A stretch of DNA of 64,000 bases from JABCPE02 sp963530615 (GTDB lineage: Bacteria; Bacteroidota; Bacteroidia; Flavobacteriales; Weeksellaceae), in NCBI GenBank assembly GCA_963530615.1, contig CAUSDX010000004.1, positions 1 through 64,000 on the forward strand. The letters run 5' to 3'. Positions 34,167 to 42,218 of this stretch are shown here, piece by piece. How positions within the stretch are numbered: position 1 is the first letter of the stretch; each line of letters begins with the position of its first letter. A program made the translations under genes and the position numbers. The notes beneath the pieces were generated by a model. It saw only the letters and a list, made by a program, of their open reading frames with translations. It ran no database searches and was not told the origin of the DNA.

Positions 34167-34179
34167 GTTTTTATCAACC

Positions 34180-34848
34180 TTATTTCTTCTTAATTCCGTG
34201 AAAATCTTTAAGGTAAAAAGGTTCAAAATAAGCAATATCTTCAAAATCTTTCTGCAAAAACTTTTGATAGGCTTTTTTTACCAAATACTTCGCCGAAGGA
34301 TAGACATTTTCTTGAAATTCCGCTTGTGGCAGTTGCAAAATATCCTTAGCTTTTGCACAACCATCTCCCACAAACAAAATTTTCTTATCTCTCAATTCCT
34401 GAAAAGAATTTTCATCTAAAATTTTTGCATTCGTTTGCTCTGCCACATCACCTAAATTCCCTTCAAAAATAGCCGTATAAACTTCCATTCTCCGAGCATC
34501 TACCAGTGGTATAATATAATCATACCCTTTTTCTAAAAAAGGTTCTACCATCGTTTCCAAAGAATTAACTGCAATGAGCTGAACATTTAGCCCAAAGCAA
34601 AAACCTTTCGCCGATGCTGTACCAATCCTCAACCCAGTGTAAGAACCTGGCCCCATACCAATGGACACCGCATCTATTTCCTTTAAAGAAATTTCGGCTC
34701 CTTCTAAAGCCCATTCTATATAAGTGTGCAAGTTTTCTGATTGCTTATAATCTTGAGAAACTTTCTCACAAAGACATAAGATTTTATCTCCTTGAGAAAT
34801 AGCAACAGAACAATTTTTAGACGATGTTTCTAAATGAAGAATTTTCAT
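34180..34848 (-). CDS. tsaB: tRNA threonylcarbamoyladenosine dimerisation subunit TsaB
   Basis: Non-catalytic partner of TsaD in making t6A37 in ANN-decoding tRNAs. The 222-residue product has the ASKHA fold pattern: LHLETSSKNCSVAIS at the start, VSIGMGPGSYTGLRIGTASAKG (about 60-81) and VPLVDARRMEVYTAIF (about 112-127, here starting IP). It starts about 36 nt downstream of the Lst-like gene's stop, in the same direction. MtaB, at 46.4 kb, modifies the same t6A base further, so the window contains two steps of this pathway. Confidence 0.92.
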   Translation of the reverse strand: MKILHLETSSKNCSVAISQGDKILCLCEKVSQDYKQSENLHTYIEWALEGAEISLKEIDAVSIGMGPGSYTGLRIGTASAKGFCFGLNVQLIAVNSLETMVEPFLEKGYDYIIPLVDARRMEVYTAIFEGNLGDVAEQTNAKILDENSFQELRDKKILFVGDGCAKAKDILQLPQAEFQENVYPSAKYLVKKAYQKFLQKDFEDIAYFEPFYLKDFHGIKKK

Positions 34849-34884
34849 AAGGCAAAAATAAAGTTTTTTTGAAAGAAAAGCTAT

Positions 34885-35967
34885 CTATTTCTCTTTATCA
34901 TCAAATTCTAAAATAGGAACATTAGATTTTTGGAATAATTCGTATATCGGAGTAAGCCAATAATCACCCGGTAAAGAACTTGGCTTCAATGCATAAACAC
35001 TCACATTTGGAAAATCCTTCATCGTCAATGCCGCTCCACTGAAAAAAGTATAAATTTCATATCTCGTGTGTGGATTTTTCTCTATTTCCTTCAACATATA
35101 ATCTTCTATAATGTAAGGAGATTGTAAAGTAATTGTATTGGACAACTCATATCGCTGACGAGGATGCAGAGTCGCATATTTTATCCCAAAATGCTTTATT
35201 GCCTTCTCGGAAATTTCCTTCATCTCCTTATCAGGGGAACCTAATATAATTTTCACCGTGTCTCTAATTTCTTTATTTGGCTTTAATTTAGAAACATCAA
35301 ATAACGGTAAATAATGCATCTTACGATGTCCATCATCCATGATATTCTTCAAATCCTTAAAAATAGTGTAATGCTCTACCGATGAATTTCTTGTTTTAGC
35401 AATACTCCAATCTCCAATGATTAACTTAAGGAATTTTTTCTGCATATCATTTTTTACATGATATTCATCTCTTAAATAAAAACTATTCTGTATTAAATTC
35501 CCCGTTCCATCATCAAAAGTTTTAATCTCTGCATCTGGATAGGAACTTAAAAAAACGGCAATATCTATTTTTTCTATACTCGCTAAATAAATATTTTTAA
35601 CCTCTGGTAAAAGCATTGCTTTTATTTTTAATTCTATCAAAGCAGGAATAAAATTTCTCATACTATACAAATCACCTGGATAATAGAAAAAATATACTCT
35701 TTCTGCTTTCTTTTTTATCTCATTAAAATAATACTCATATTTTTCATTCTTATCATTAGACATTAAAATCACATAAAATTTTTCTTGAGGAGATTGTTCT
35801 ATGATTCTTTCTGCTATTTTCATTTGGAGAATAGTATAACAAAATATTAGATTCACAGACTTTTCCTCTTTCTTAAAAATCTTATCTTTTAACAAAGACA
35901 CAGCATTTCTTTCACCTTGATTGACTCTATCAAAAGTATAAAATATCACGCCCAAACAAACAAACAA
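34885..35967 (-). CDS. lst: Lst-type alpha-2,3-sialyltransferase, start out of frame (copy A)
   Basis: GT52 family. The frame resembles, along its whole length, what I remember of Neisseria lipooligosaccharide sialyltransferase Lst: YTFDRVNQGERNAVSLL near the start, FDDGTGNL, NIMDDGHRKMHYLPLFD, LGSPDKEMKE, HPRQRYELS and FFSGAALTM. The enzyme adds Neu5Ac from CMP-Neu5Ac to terminal galactose. No ATG opens this frame; 35967 is a TTG. An ATG at 35989 is one base out of frame. Deleting one A from the A7 tract (35975-35981), or one GTTT unit (three copies, 35953-35964), would restore a normal membrane anchor. So the gene is phase-off, decayed or carries a sequencing error. Confidence 0.75.
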   Translation of the reverse strand: MFVCLGVIFYTFDRVNQGERNAVSLLKDKIFKKEEKSVNLIFCYTILQMKIAERIIEQSPQEKFYVILMSNDKNEKYEYYFNEIKKKAERVYFFYYPGDLYSMRNFIPALIELKIKAMLLPEVKNIYLASIEKIDIAVFLSSYPDAEIKTFDDGTGNLIQNSFYLRDEYHVKNDMQKKFLKLIIGDWSIAKTRNSSVEHYTIFKDLKNIMDDGHRKMHYLPLFDVSKLKPNKEIRDTVKIILGSPDKEMKEISEKAIKHFGIKYATLHPRQRYELSNTITLQSPYIIEDYMLKEIEKNPHTRYEIYTFFSGAALTMKDFPNVSVYALKPSSLPGDYWLTPIYELFQKSNVPILEFDDKEK

Positions 35968-35989
35968 CCAAACCTTTTTTTATTTTCAT
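35953..35989 (-). repeat. Slippage-prone start region of lst copy A
   Basis: Just after the ATG at 35989-35987 (minus strand) come an A7 tract and, about 10 nt on, three GTTT units. The present lengths put the ATG frame into a stop after 19 codons. Loss of one A, or of one four-base unit, gives MKIKK plus a hydrophobic helix joined to the Lst frame. Tetranucleotide repeats and homopolymers control sialyltransferase genes in Haemophilus and Neisseria. Confidence 0.55.
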
Positions 35990-36002
35990 CTTTATAATTT
36001 TT

Positions 36003-37145
36003 TCAAATATTTAATTTTTTATCATCAAATTCTAAAATAGGAACATTAGATTTTTGGAATAATTCGTATATCGGAGTAAGCCAATAATCACCCGGTAAAG
36101 AACTTGGCTTCAATGCATAAACACTCACATTTGGAAAATCCTTCATCGTCAATGCCGCTCCACTGAAAAAAGTATAAATTTCATATCTCGTGTGTGGATT
36201 TTTCTCTATTTCCTTCAACATATAATCTTCTATAATGTAAGGAGACTGTAAAGTAATTGCATTGGACAACTCATATCGCTGACGAGGATGCAAAGTCGCA
36301 TACTTTATCCCAAAATGCTTTATCGCCTTCTCTGAAATTTCCTTCATTCCCTTGTCTGGTGAACCTAATAATATTTTTATCGTGTCCTTAATTTCTTTAC
36401 TTGGTTTTAATTTAGAAACATCAAACAATGGTAAATAATGCATCTTACGATGACCATCATCCATAATGTTTTTCAAATCCTTAAAAATAGTGTAATGCTC
36501 AATTGAACGCTCTCGAACACTTTTTACTGACTGGGTAGAATTAATAAAATTTTCATAAAATTTTCTACTCATTTCTCCCGTTGATATTCGGTTCGCATTA
36601 TTCAAAAATGCTGATTTTTTGAGTAAATTTGAAGACCCATCATCAAAAGTTCTAATCTCTACATTTGGGTAAGTACTTACCAAAGTATGAATCTCTGGAC
36701 TACTAATATGAGCAAAATAAATCGTTTTCAACGGAGGAAATAATAGACTTTTAAGTTTTAATTCTAAAAGTGAGGTATATACAAAAAGTTTATTTTGAGA
36801 TTGTGGCTCAATATAAAAAGAATAAAATCGTTCTGATTTTTGAGATAAAATTGAGGAATAATAATCATATTTTTCGTTCTTCCCAGAATGGCTCATCACT
36901 ATCGTGTAAAATTTCTCATTGGGATGTGATTCTATGATTTTCTCTGCAATTAACATCTGTAGAGGTGTCCAGCAAATAATCAAATTTACGGGTTCTTGAG
37001 AACTATTTTGTATTTTATCTTTCAATAATACCCATGCATTCCTTTCTCCTGTATTTTTATTATCACCAATAAAAAACAATATTCCTACCCCAAAAATAAA
37101 TAGCAATGGTAAACTTAGCAGAATATATTTGATTTTATGTTTCAT
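36003..37145 (-). CDS. lst: Lst-type sialyltransferase, intact (copy B)
   Basis: The 380-residue paralogue has an N-terminal membrane anchor (about 6-26) followed by GERNAWVLLKDKI, NLIICWTPLQMLIAEKI, TFDDGSSNLL, SPDKGMKE, HPRQRYEL and the same C-terminal region as copy A. GT52 enzymes of this kind sialylate lipooligosaccharide and so mimic host glycans. The N-terminal half differs strongly from copy A, but the last 228 nt before the end are identical. Thus acceptor preference may differ while the C-terminal domain has been homogenised. It starts 2 nt after the yraN stop. No CMP-sialic acid synthesis genes are in this window. Confidence 0.78.
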   Translation of the reverse strand: MKHKIKYILLSLPLLFIFGVGILFFIGDNKNTGERNAWVLLKDKIQNSSQEPVNLIICWTPLQMLIAEKIIESHPNEKFYTIVMSHSGKNEKYDYYSSILSQKSERFYSFYIEPQSQNKLFVYTSLLELKLKSLLFPPLKTIYFAHISSPEIHTLVSTYPNVEIRTFDDGSSNLLKKSAFLNNANRISTGEMSRKFYENFINSTQSVKSVRERSIEHYTIFKDLKNIMDDGHRKMHYLPLFDVSKLKPSKEIKDTIKILLGSPDKGMKEISEKAIKHFGIKYATLHPRQRYELSNAITLQSPYIIEDYMLKEIEKNPHTRYEIYTFFSGAALTMKDFPNVSVYALKPSSLPGDYWLTPIYELFQKSNVPILEFDDKKLNI

Positions 37146-37146
37146 T

Positions 37147-37518
37147 TTATAATCCTCCTATACATTCAAAAGCACTCTCTATATGTGTGATATCCAATCT
37201 ATCCTCCTTAATGAAAAGAATTGCAACAATATCAAATCTAATTTCTAAATCAATATTATTTTCTTCCATAAATTGACTAGCCGCTAAAGTTAGGAGACGA
37301 ATTTTTCTTTTATCAACAGCTTCTTGCGGCTCTATAAAAATATTATTGCTTCTAGCTTTTACTTCTACGATGATGATTTCATTTTGAAACTTTGCAATAA
37401 TATCTATCTCCGCTTTTTGATATCTATAATTTCTATATAAAATCTGATATTCCTTTTCTTTCAAAAAATTTTCTGCAATATCCTCCGCTTTTCTCCCTAA
37501 ATCATTATGCTCTGCCAT
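37147..37518 (-). CDS. yraN: UPF0102 protein YraN
   Basis: Small restriction-endonuclease-like fold protein. The frame opens at 37575, but the family start MAEHNDLGRKAEDIAENFL fits the ATG at 37518, giving 123 residues. The PD-(D/E)xK-like core is visible: GRKAE, YRYQKAEIDIIAKFQNEIIIVEVKAR (about 31-56, with the Asp, Glu and Lys in order). YraN-type proteins are predicted Holliday-junction or DNA-processing nucleases. It is followed at once by the Lst-like genes, which suggests those were inserted behind it. Confidence 0.88.
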   Translation of the reverse strand: MAEHNDLGRKAEDIAENFLKEKEYQILYRNYRYQKAEIDIIAKFQNEIIIVEVKARSNNIFIEPQEAVDKRKIRLLTLAASQFMEENNIDLEIRFDIVAILFIKEDRLDITHIESAFECIGGL

Positions 37519-37583
37519 TGATACAATTTTTCTACCAAATATAAGGGTTTTTCTTAAAATTTCACAAATAATCATAGATTATA

Positions 37584-37628
37584 CAAAAAAATCCCTTCAG
37601 CTTTCTCAAGCTAAAGGGACATTTTTTT
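37584..37628. terminator. Terminator between clpC and yraN
   Basis: Stem TCCCTTCAGCTT / AAGCTAAAGGGA (one mismatch) with A7 before and T7 after on the plus strand. It can stop transcription from clpC on the minus strand. Confidence 0.8.
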
Positions 37629-37741
37629 CATCATTTGTGTCTTTGTTAATAATCATTCGCTATATACTTATCAAGAATAATGCCAAAGTTAAAAAAACTA
37701 AAAAACGGAATAAAAAATTTCATTCCGCTCTGAATATTAAA

Positions 37742-40240
37742 TTATAAAATCTCTACTTTTCCTACTAAACCATCTTTGGACTCATTTAGGGTAAGTACAA
37801 CACTATCCCCTTCTTTCATTTCTTTATTAACTAACATTTCCGCCAGTAAATCCTCCACATATTTCTGAATCGCTCTTTTTAATGGTCTTGCTCCAAAATC
37901 TTTATCCCAACCTTTTTCTACAATAAACTCTTTTGCCTCATCTGTAAGTTTTATCTTGTAATTAAGCTTCTCCAACCGTTCATAGAGTTTGTTCAGTTCA
38001 AGGTCTATAATCTGATGAATATTCTCTTTTTCCAATGCATTGAAGAAAATAATATCATCTATTCTATTCAAAAACTCAGGAGCAAAGGCTTTTTTCAATG
38101 CATTTTCTATAGTACTTCTCGCTCGTGCATCAGAAGATGATTTTTTTGCCGAAGTCCCAAAACCTACCCCTTCTCCAAAATCTTTCAAATCCCTTGTTCC
38201 GATATTAGAAGTTAAAATGATAATCGTATTTCGGAAATCTACTTTTCTGCCCAGACTATCCGTTACATGTCCTTCATCTAAAATTTGAAGTAAAATATTA
38301 AATACATCTGGATGAGCTTTTTCTATTTCATCAAGCAAAACCACAGCATAAGGCTTTCTTCTTACCGCTTCAGTTAACTGCCCTCCTTCCTCATATCCTA
38401 TATACCCAGGAGGAGCCCCTACCAAACGAGATACCGCAAACTTCTCCATATACTCACTCATATCTATACGAATCAGCGAATCATCAGAATCAAATAATTC
38501 CTTGGCCATAACCTTTGCTAATTCTGTTTTCCCAACACCTGTACTTCCCAAGAAAATAAATGTACCTATAGGTTTCTTAGGGTCTTTTAACCCCACTCTA
38601 TTTCTTTGTATCGCTTTTACTACTTTTTTAACGGCATCTTGTTGACCAATCACTTTTCCATTAAGCACATCATCCATCTGTGCTAACTTCTCTAATTCAT
38701 TTTTTTCCACCTTAGTTACTGGTACACCACTCATCATAGAGACTACCTCCGCTATATTTTCTTCTGTCACAACCTCTCTTTTCTCTTTCATTTCTTTATT
38801 CCAAGTCTCTTGTACTAAGTTTAGCTCTACCATCATCCTCTCCTCTTCATCTTTCAATCTTTTTGCTTCAATATAGTTCTGAGATCTCACAGCCTTACCC
38901 TTCAAATCCCTAATCTCCTCTATCTTCTGCCCATATGAAATAATTTCCACTGGGACCTTCATATTTTTAAGACACACGCGAGAACCTGCCTCATCCATGG
39001 CATCTAGGGCTTTATCTGGTAAAAACCTATCTGTAATATATCGTGAAGTCAAATTTACACAGGCCTCAATCGCTTCTTTCGTGTACCTCACATTATGATG
39101 CTCTTCGTATCTATCTTTGACTTGATTCAAAATCTGAATAGTCTCCTCCACACTCGTAGGTTCCACCATAACTTTTTGGAAACGACGCTCCAACGCTCCA
39201 TCTTTCTCAATATATTGACGATACTCGTCTAAAGTAGTTGCTCCTATACATTGAATCTCCCCTCTCGCTAAGGCTGGTTTAAATATATTAGAAGCATCTA
39301 ATGCTCCCGCCGAACTTCCCGCTCCTACAATGGTATGTAACTCATCAATGAATAAGATCACATCTCTATTTTTCTCTAGTTCCATCATCATCGCTTTCAT
39401 TCTTTCTTCAAACTGACCTCTATACTTCGTTCCCGCAACTAAACTCGCCAAGTCTAAGGTTACCACACGCTTATTATAAAGAATCCTAGATACTTTTTTT
39501 TGATAAATTCTAAGAGCTAATCCTTCTGCAATAGCGGATTTACCAACACCTGGTTCTCCTATGAGAAGAGGGTTATTCTTTTTTCTTCGGCTTAAAATTT
39601 GGGAAACTCTCTCAATCTCACTATCTCTCCCAATAACGGGATCTAATTTACCTTCCCTTGCCATCATGGTCAAATCTCTACCAAAATGATCTAAAGTCGG
39701 AGTTTTACTCTTCTGAGAAGAAAGAATTCCTTCCGCCCTTCTTTGAGAAGGGTTTAGCTCATCTCTTTCCTCCTCTCCTAAGATAACTTTTGGCAATTGC
39801 CCATTATCTTTAAGCATCGCCCTATACTCCGCCACAACACTTTCATAATCGATATCGTATGCTTCTAAAATATTCGCTGTCGGATCATCTATTTTATACA
39901 AAATCCCCAATAACAAATGTATTGTATTCACATTTTCACTGCGATATTGTCTACTTTCTAATTGAGCTCTTTTTAGGGCTTGGTCTGCCATTTTAGTGAT
40001 ACCGATATTCTTATCAAGCCCCATAGGAAAATGCCCTCCAACACTCATATTCTCTATTTTTCTTCTAATCTGAACGAAATCTGCCTTTAGGATTTCCAAG
40101 ATATCCCTTGCAGAATTATCCGTTCCGATAATTCCTAATAAAAAATGTTCGGTATTCAGAAACTCACTATTCAGCCGATTAGCTTCATTTCTACTATATT
40201 GAAGCACTCTCTCCAATCCTTCTGAAAATTTATTCTCCAT
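37742..40240 (-). CDS. clpC: ATP-dependent Clp protease ATPase subunit ClpC
   Basis: AAA+ unfoldase that feeds ClpP and refolds aggregates. The 832 residues contain the double Clp_N repeat (1-140), the first AAA module with GEPGVGKSA (near 230), a UVR/middle domain (about 430-480, KGKAVRSQNYIEAKRLKDEEERM), the second AAA module with GSTGVGKTE (near 568) and the C-terminal D2-small domain. The middle domain and length distinguish it from ClpA and ClpB. It is transcribed alone, ending at a strong terminator. Confidence 0.94.
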   Translation of the reverse strand: MENKFSEGLERVLQYSRNEANRLNSEFLNTEHFLLGIIGTDNSARDILEILKADFVQIRRKIENMSVGGHFPMGLDKNIGITKMADQALKRAQLESRQYRSENVNTIHLLLGILYKIDDPTANILEAYDIDYESVVAEYRAMLKDNGQLPKVILGEEERDELNPSQRRAEGILSSQKSKTPTLDHFGRDLTMMAREGKLDPVIGRDSEIERVSQILSRRKKNNPLLIGEPGVGKSAIAEGLALRIYQKKVSRILYNKRVVTLDLASLVAGTKYRGQFEERMKAMMMELEKNRDVILFIDELHTIVGAGSSAGALDASNIFKPALARGEIQCIGATTLDEYRQYIEKDGALERRFQKVMVEPTSVEETIQILNQVKDRYEEHHNVRYTKEAIEACVNLTSRYITDRFLPDKALDAMDEAGSRVCLKNMKVPVEIISYGQKIEEIRDLKGKAVRSQNYIEAKRLKDEEERMMVELNLVQETWNKEMKEKREVVTEENIAEVVSMMSGVPVTKVEKNELEKLAQMDDVLNGKVIGQQDAVKKVVKAIQRNRVGLKDPKKPIGTFIFLGSTGVGKTELAKVMAKELFDSDDSLIRIDMSEYMEKFAVSRLVGAPPGYIGYEEGGQLTEAVRRKPYAVVLLDEIEKAHPDVFNILLQILDEGHVTDSLGRKVDFRNTIIILTSNIGTRDLKDFGEGVGFGTSAKKSSSDARARSTIENALKKAFAPEFLNRIDDIIFFNALEKENIHQIIDLELNKLYERLEKLNYKIKLTDEAKEFIVEKGWDKDFGARPLKRAIQKYVEDLLAEMLVNKEMKEGDSVVLTLNESKDGLVGKVEIL

Positions 40241-40276
40241 AACTTTTTCCTATTATTTACACCACTAATTTAGTGA

Positions 40277-40303
40277 TTGTTTTTTACATGAAGTATATCT
40301 TTG
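40277..40303 (+). promoter_or_regulatory. Rightward promoter-like site in the clpC spacer
   Basis: TTG (40277-40279), a 16-nt spacer and TATCTTTG (40296-40303). It would make RNA across the 22-nt repeat array before the SemiSWEET-like gene. The spacing is at the short end, so the call is weak. Confidence 0.35.
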
Positions 40304-40370
40304 CAAATATTTTACCAAAAAAAATATCTGCCGTTATGTCATATTTTAACTAAATTTAATTCCCTCAAGA

Positions 40371-40502
40371 TATATCAGCCTTAAACATCTCATATATTCA
40401 CAATGATTTATAGATATACACCCATGAACTTACAGGTATATGCACATTGGTCAACGAATATATACCTACAAGCTCACACTTATATACTTATTAAAGTCTC
40501 TT
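40371..40502. repeat. 22-nt periodic repeat with a fixed TATA(T) start
   Basis: Within the 367-bp spacer 40241-40607, six successive blocks of exactly 22 nt start at 40371, 40393, 40415, 40437, 40459 and 40481. Each opens with TATAT or TATAC, and several continue with CAC or ACC before 15 or so variable bases. The period is about two helical turns. I see no gene in this spacer: the open frame over it overlaps the next start and has no family features. The array lies between two promoter-like sites. Confidence 0.5.
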
Positions 40503-40555
40503 ATGCAGCTGATGATTCATTCCACATACTCCTTAGTATTTTAGAATTAAATCTT

Positions 40556-40585
40556 TTGAAAATCCTAAAATTTAGTCTATTTTTG
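40556..40585 (+). promoter_or_regulatory. Promoter of the SemiSWEET-like/sufE/GT9 genes
   Basis: TTG (40556-40558), a 19-nt spacer (40559-40577) and TATTTTTG (40578-40585). The ATG at 40608 lies 22 nt downstream. Confidence 0.65.
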
Positions 40586-40607
40586 CTCATCGTTAAAAAT
40601 AAGAATC

Positions 40608-40826
40608 ATGGACTTAACACAAATAGTAGGGTATCTAGGCTCTTTGGTTTTAGTTGTTAGTTTTATGCTAAAAAACATCACTCATATCCGCATTGTCAAT
40701 CTTATAGGATGTATCTTATTCGTAGTTTATGGTGTAATGCTCGGTATGCTTTGGCCAATCATCATCCCTAATGCCACAATAGCCCTAGTACAAATCTATT
40801 ATTTATTCTTTTCTAAAAAATCCTAA
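40608..40826 (+). CDS. Three-helix membrane protein (SemiSWEET/YgjV-like)
   Basis: The 72-residue protein has three membrane helices. Its order (YLGSLVLVVSFMLKNITHIRIVNLIGCILFVVYG, then PIIIPNATIALVQIYYLF) resembles half-size SWEET sugar transporters and the YgjV family. The Pro-Asn in helix 3 (PNA) fits the PN motif. It would be a dimeric small transporter with unknown substrate. It stands first in a row with sufE (1 nt after its stop) and GT9, with its own promoter. The family assignment is tentative. Confidence 0.6.
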   Translation: MDLTQIVGYLGSLVLVVSFMLKNITHIRIVNLIGCILFVVYGVMLGMLWPIIIPNATIALVQIYYLFFSKKS

Positions 40827-40827
40827 A

Positions 40828-41247
40828 ATGAGTATAAAGGAAAAACAACAAGAGTTAATAGACACCTTCAATCTTTTCTCCGATTGGGAGCAGAAATACG
40901 AATATATCATTGAGTTGGGGAAAGGGCTTCTACCGATGCCTAAGGATAAAAAAAACGAGAACCACCTCATCAAGGGCTGTCAGTCACAAGTATGGCTAGA
41001 TGCCGAATTACAAGATGGCAAGGTTTTCTTTTTCGCTGATTCTGATGGTATTCTTCCGAAAGGGATTATCTCTCTGCTCATTGAGGTTTATAACGGACAT
41101 TCTTCCCAAGAAATCTTAGATTCTGATTTTGACTTTATCTCTAAGATTGGGCTGCAAGAATTTTTATCTCCTTCTCGTGCCAATGGGCTTTCTTCCATGA
41201 TAAAACAGATAAAATTCTACGCCATAGCATATCAATTAAAATCGTGA
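40828..41247 (+). CDS. sufE: Cysteine desulfuration protein SufE
   Basis: Accepts sulfur from SufS for Fe-S cluster assembly. The 139-residue product carries the acceptor cysteine in HLIKGCQSQVWLD (Cys51) and the family marks WEQKYEYIIELGKGLLPMP and LSPSRANGLSSMIKQIKFYA. It follows the membrane protein by 1 nt and overlaps the GT9 gene by four bases (GTGA). No other suf gene is in the window. Confidence 0.93.
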   Translation: MSIKEKQQELIDTFNLFSDWEQKYEYIIELGKGLLPMPKDKKNENHLIKGCQSQVWLDAELQDGKVFFFADSDGILPKGIISLLIEVYNGHSSQEILDSDFDFISKIGLQEFLSPSRANGLSSMIKQIKFYAIAYQLKS

Positions 41248-42209
41248 TTAGAATTTTAGCCTATCGGTTTTCGGCATTCGGTGATGTCGCTATGCTCGTA
41301 CCTGTGTTCAAGGAATTTCTTGAACAGAATCCTAATGCGGAAATAATTATGCTTTCTAGAAAAAACTTTGAAGCTCTTTTTGATAATATTCCTCGCCTAA
41401 AATTTCACGGAATAAATCTTAGTGATTACAAGGGCATAGGGGGCTTAAAGAAATTAAGCGATGAGCTTTATCAGCAGTATCACCCACAGATTGTTGGAGA
41501 TTTTCATCAAGTTCTCCGCACCAATATTCTTAATTTTTTTTTCAAGCTAAAAAAACTTCCTGTATATCAACTGGACAAAGGTAGAGCGGAGAAAAAGCAG
41601 CTCATCAAGATATCTAATCTAAATAAATATCAACTTCCCAAAACTACTGAAAGATATGCAGATATTTTCCGAAAAATGGGATTTTCTTTAACTCTATCCC
41701 ATCAGTTAAGACCTATATCTGAAAATAAAGAAGGTATAGGATTTGCCCCTTTTGCACAACATTATGGCAAGATGCTTCCTTTAGAAAAATCTTTTGAATT
41801 AGCAAAAAAGTTAGCTCAAACTAAAAAAGTATATTTCCTCGGTGGCGGGAAATCAGAAATGGAAATTTTAGCCCAATGGGAAAAAGAAATCCCCAATACA
41901 GAATCCTTAGCAGGAAAACTCTCCCTAAATGAAGAATTACAAAAAATCGCTGGTATGGAGGCCATGATTTCCATGGACTCTGCCAATATGCATTTGGCTA
42001 GTTTGGTCGGAACACGATGCATCTCTATCTGGGGTGCTACTCATCCTTTTGCAGGTTTTTTAGGCTATGGGCAAAGTGAAAATGATATAGTTCAAATAGA
42101 AGATCTTACCTGTAGACCTTGTTCTATTTTTGGAAATAAAAAATGCTATCGCGGAGATTGGGCGTGCCTCAATGAAATTGACATACAAAAAATACTTCTA
42201 AAAATTTAG
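41244..42209 (+). CDS. Glycosyltransferase family 9 protein
   Basis: The 321-residue protein is a GT-B enzyme of the heptosyltransferase type: RFSAFGDVAMLVPVFKEF near the start, GFAPFAQHYGKMLPLEKS (about 172-190) and ISMDSANMHLASLVGTRCISIWGATHPF (about 240-267). Such enzymes add sugars to the LPS core. The start is a GTG overlapping the SufE stop by four bases, so translation should be coupled. The C-terminus (CRPCSIFGNKKCYRGDWACLNEI) has several cysteines, as usual in the family. Its stop overlaps that of the convergent TPR gene within a palindrome. Acceptor and donor are unknown. Confidence 0.85.
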   Translation: MIRILAYRFSAFGDVAMLVPVFKEFLEQNPNAEIIMLSRKNFEALFDNIPRLKFHGINLSDYKGIGGLKKLSDELYQQYHPQIVGDFHQVLRTNILNFFFKLKKLPVYQLDKGRAEKKQLIKISNLNKYQLPKTTERYADIFRKMGFSLTLSHQLRPISENKEGIGFAPFAQHYGKMLPLEKSFELAKKLAQTKKVYFLGGGKSEMEILAQWEKEIPNTESLAGKLSLNEELQKIAGMEAMISMDSANMHLASLVGTRCISIWGATHPFAGFLGYGQSENDIVQIEDLTCRPCSIFGNKKCYRGDWACLNEIDIQKILLKI

Positions 42210-42218
42210 AAGTATTTT
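42189..42218. terminator. Palindromic terminator spanning two convergent stop codons
   Basis: AAAATACTTCTAAA (42189-42202), 2 nt, TTTAGAAGTATTTT (42205-42218): a perfect 14-bp inverted repeat. The GT9 stop (TAG, 42207-42209) and the TPR stop (TAA on the minus strand, 42206-42208) both lie in its right arm. Confidence 0.7.

Noticed and set aside
40371..40502. CRISPR array with short repeats upstream of the SemiSWEET-like gene
   Set aside because: The constant part is only about 5 nt and no cas genes are near, so a CRISPR is not supported.
40403..40660. Open frame of 85 codons upstream of and overlapping the SemiSWEET-like gene
   Set aside because: It overlaps the promoter and start of the next gene, has no family features, and is best explained as a chance frame through the 22-nt repeat array.
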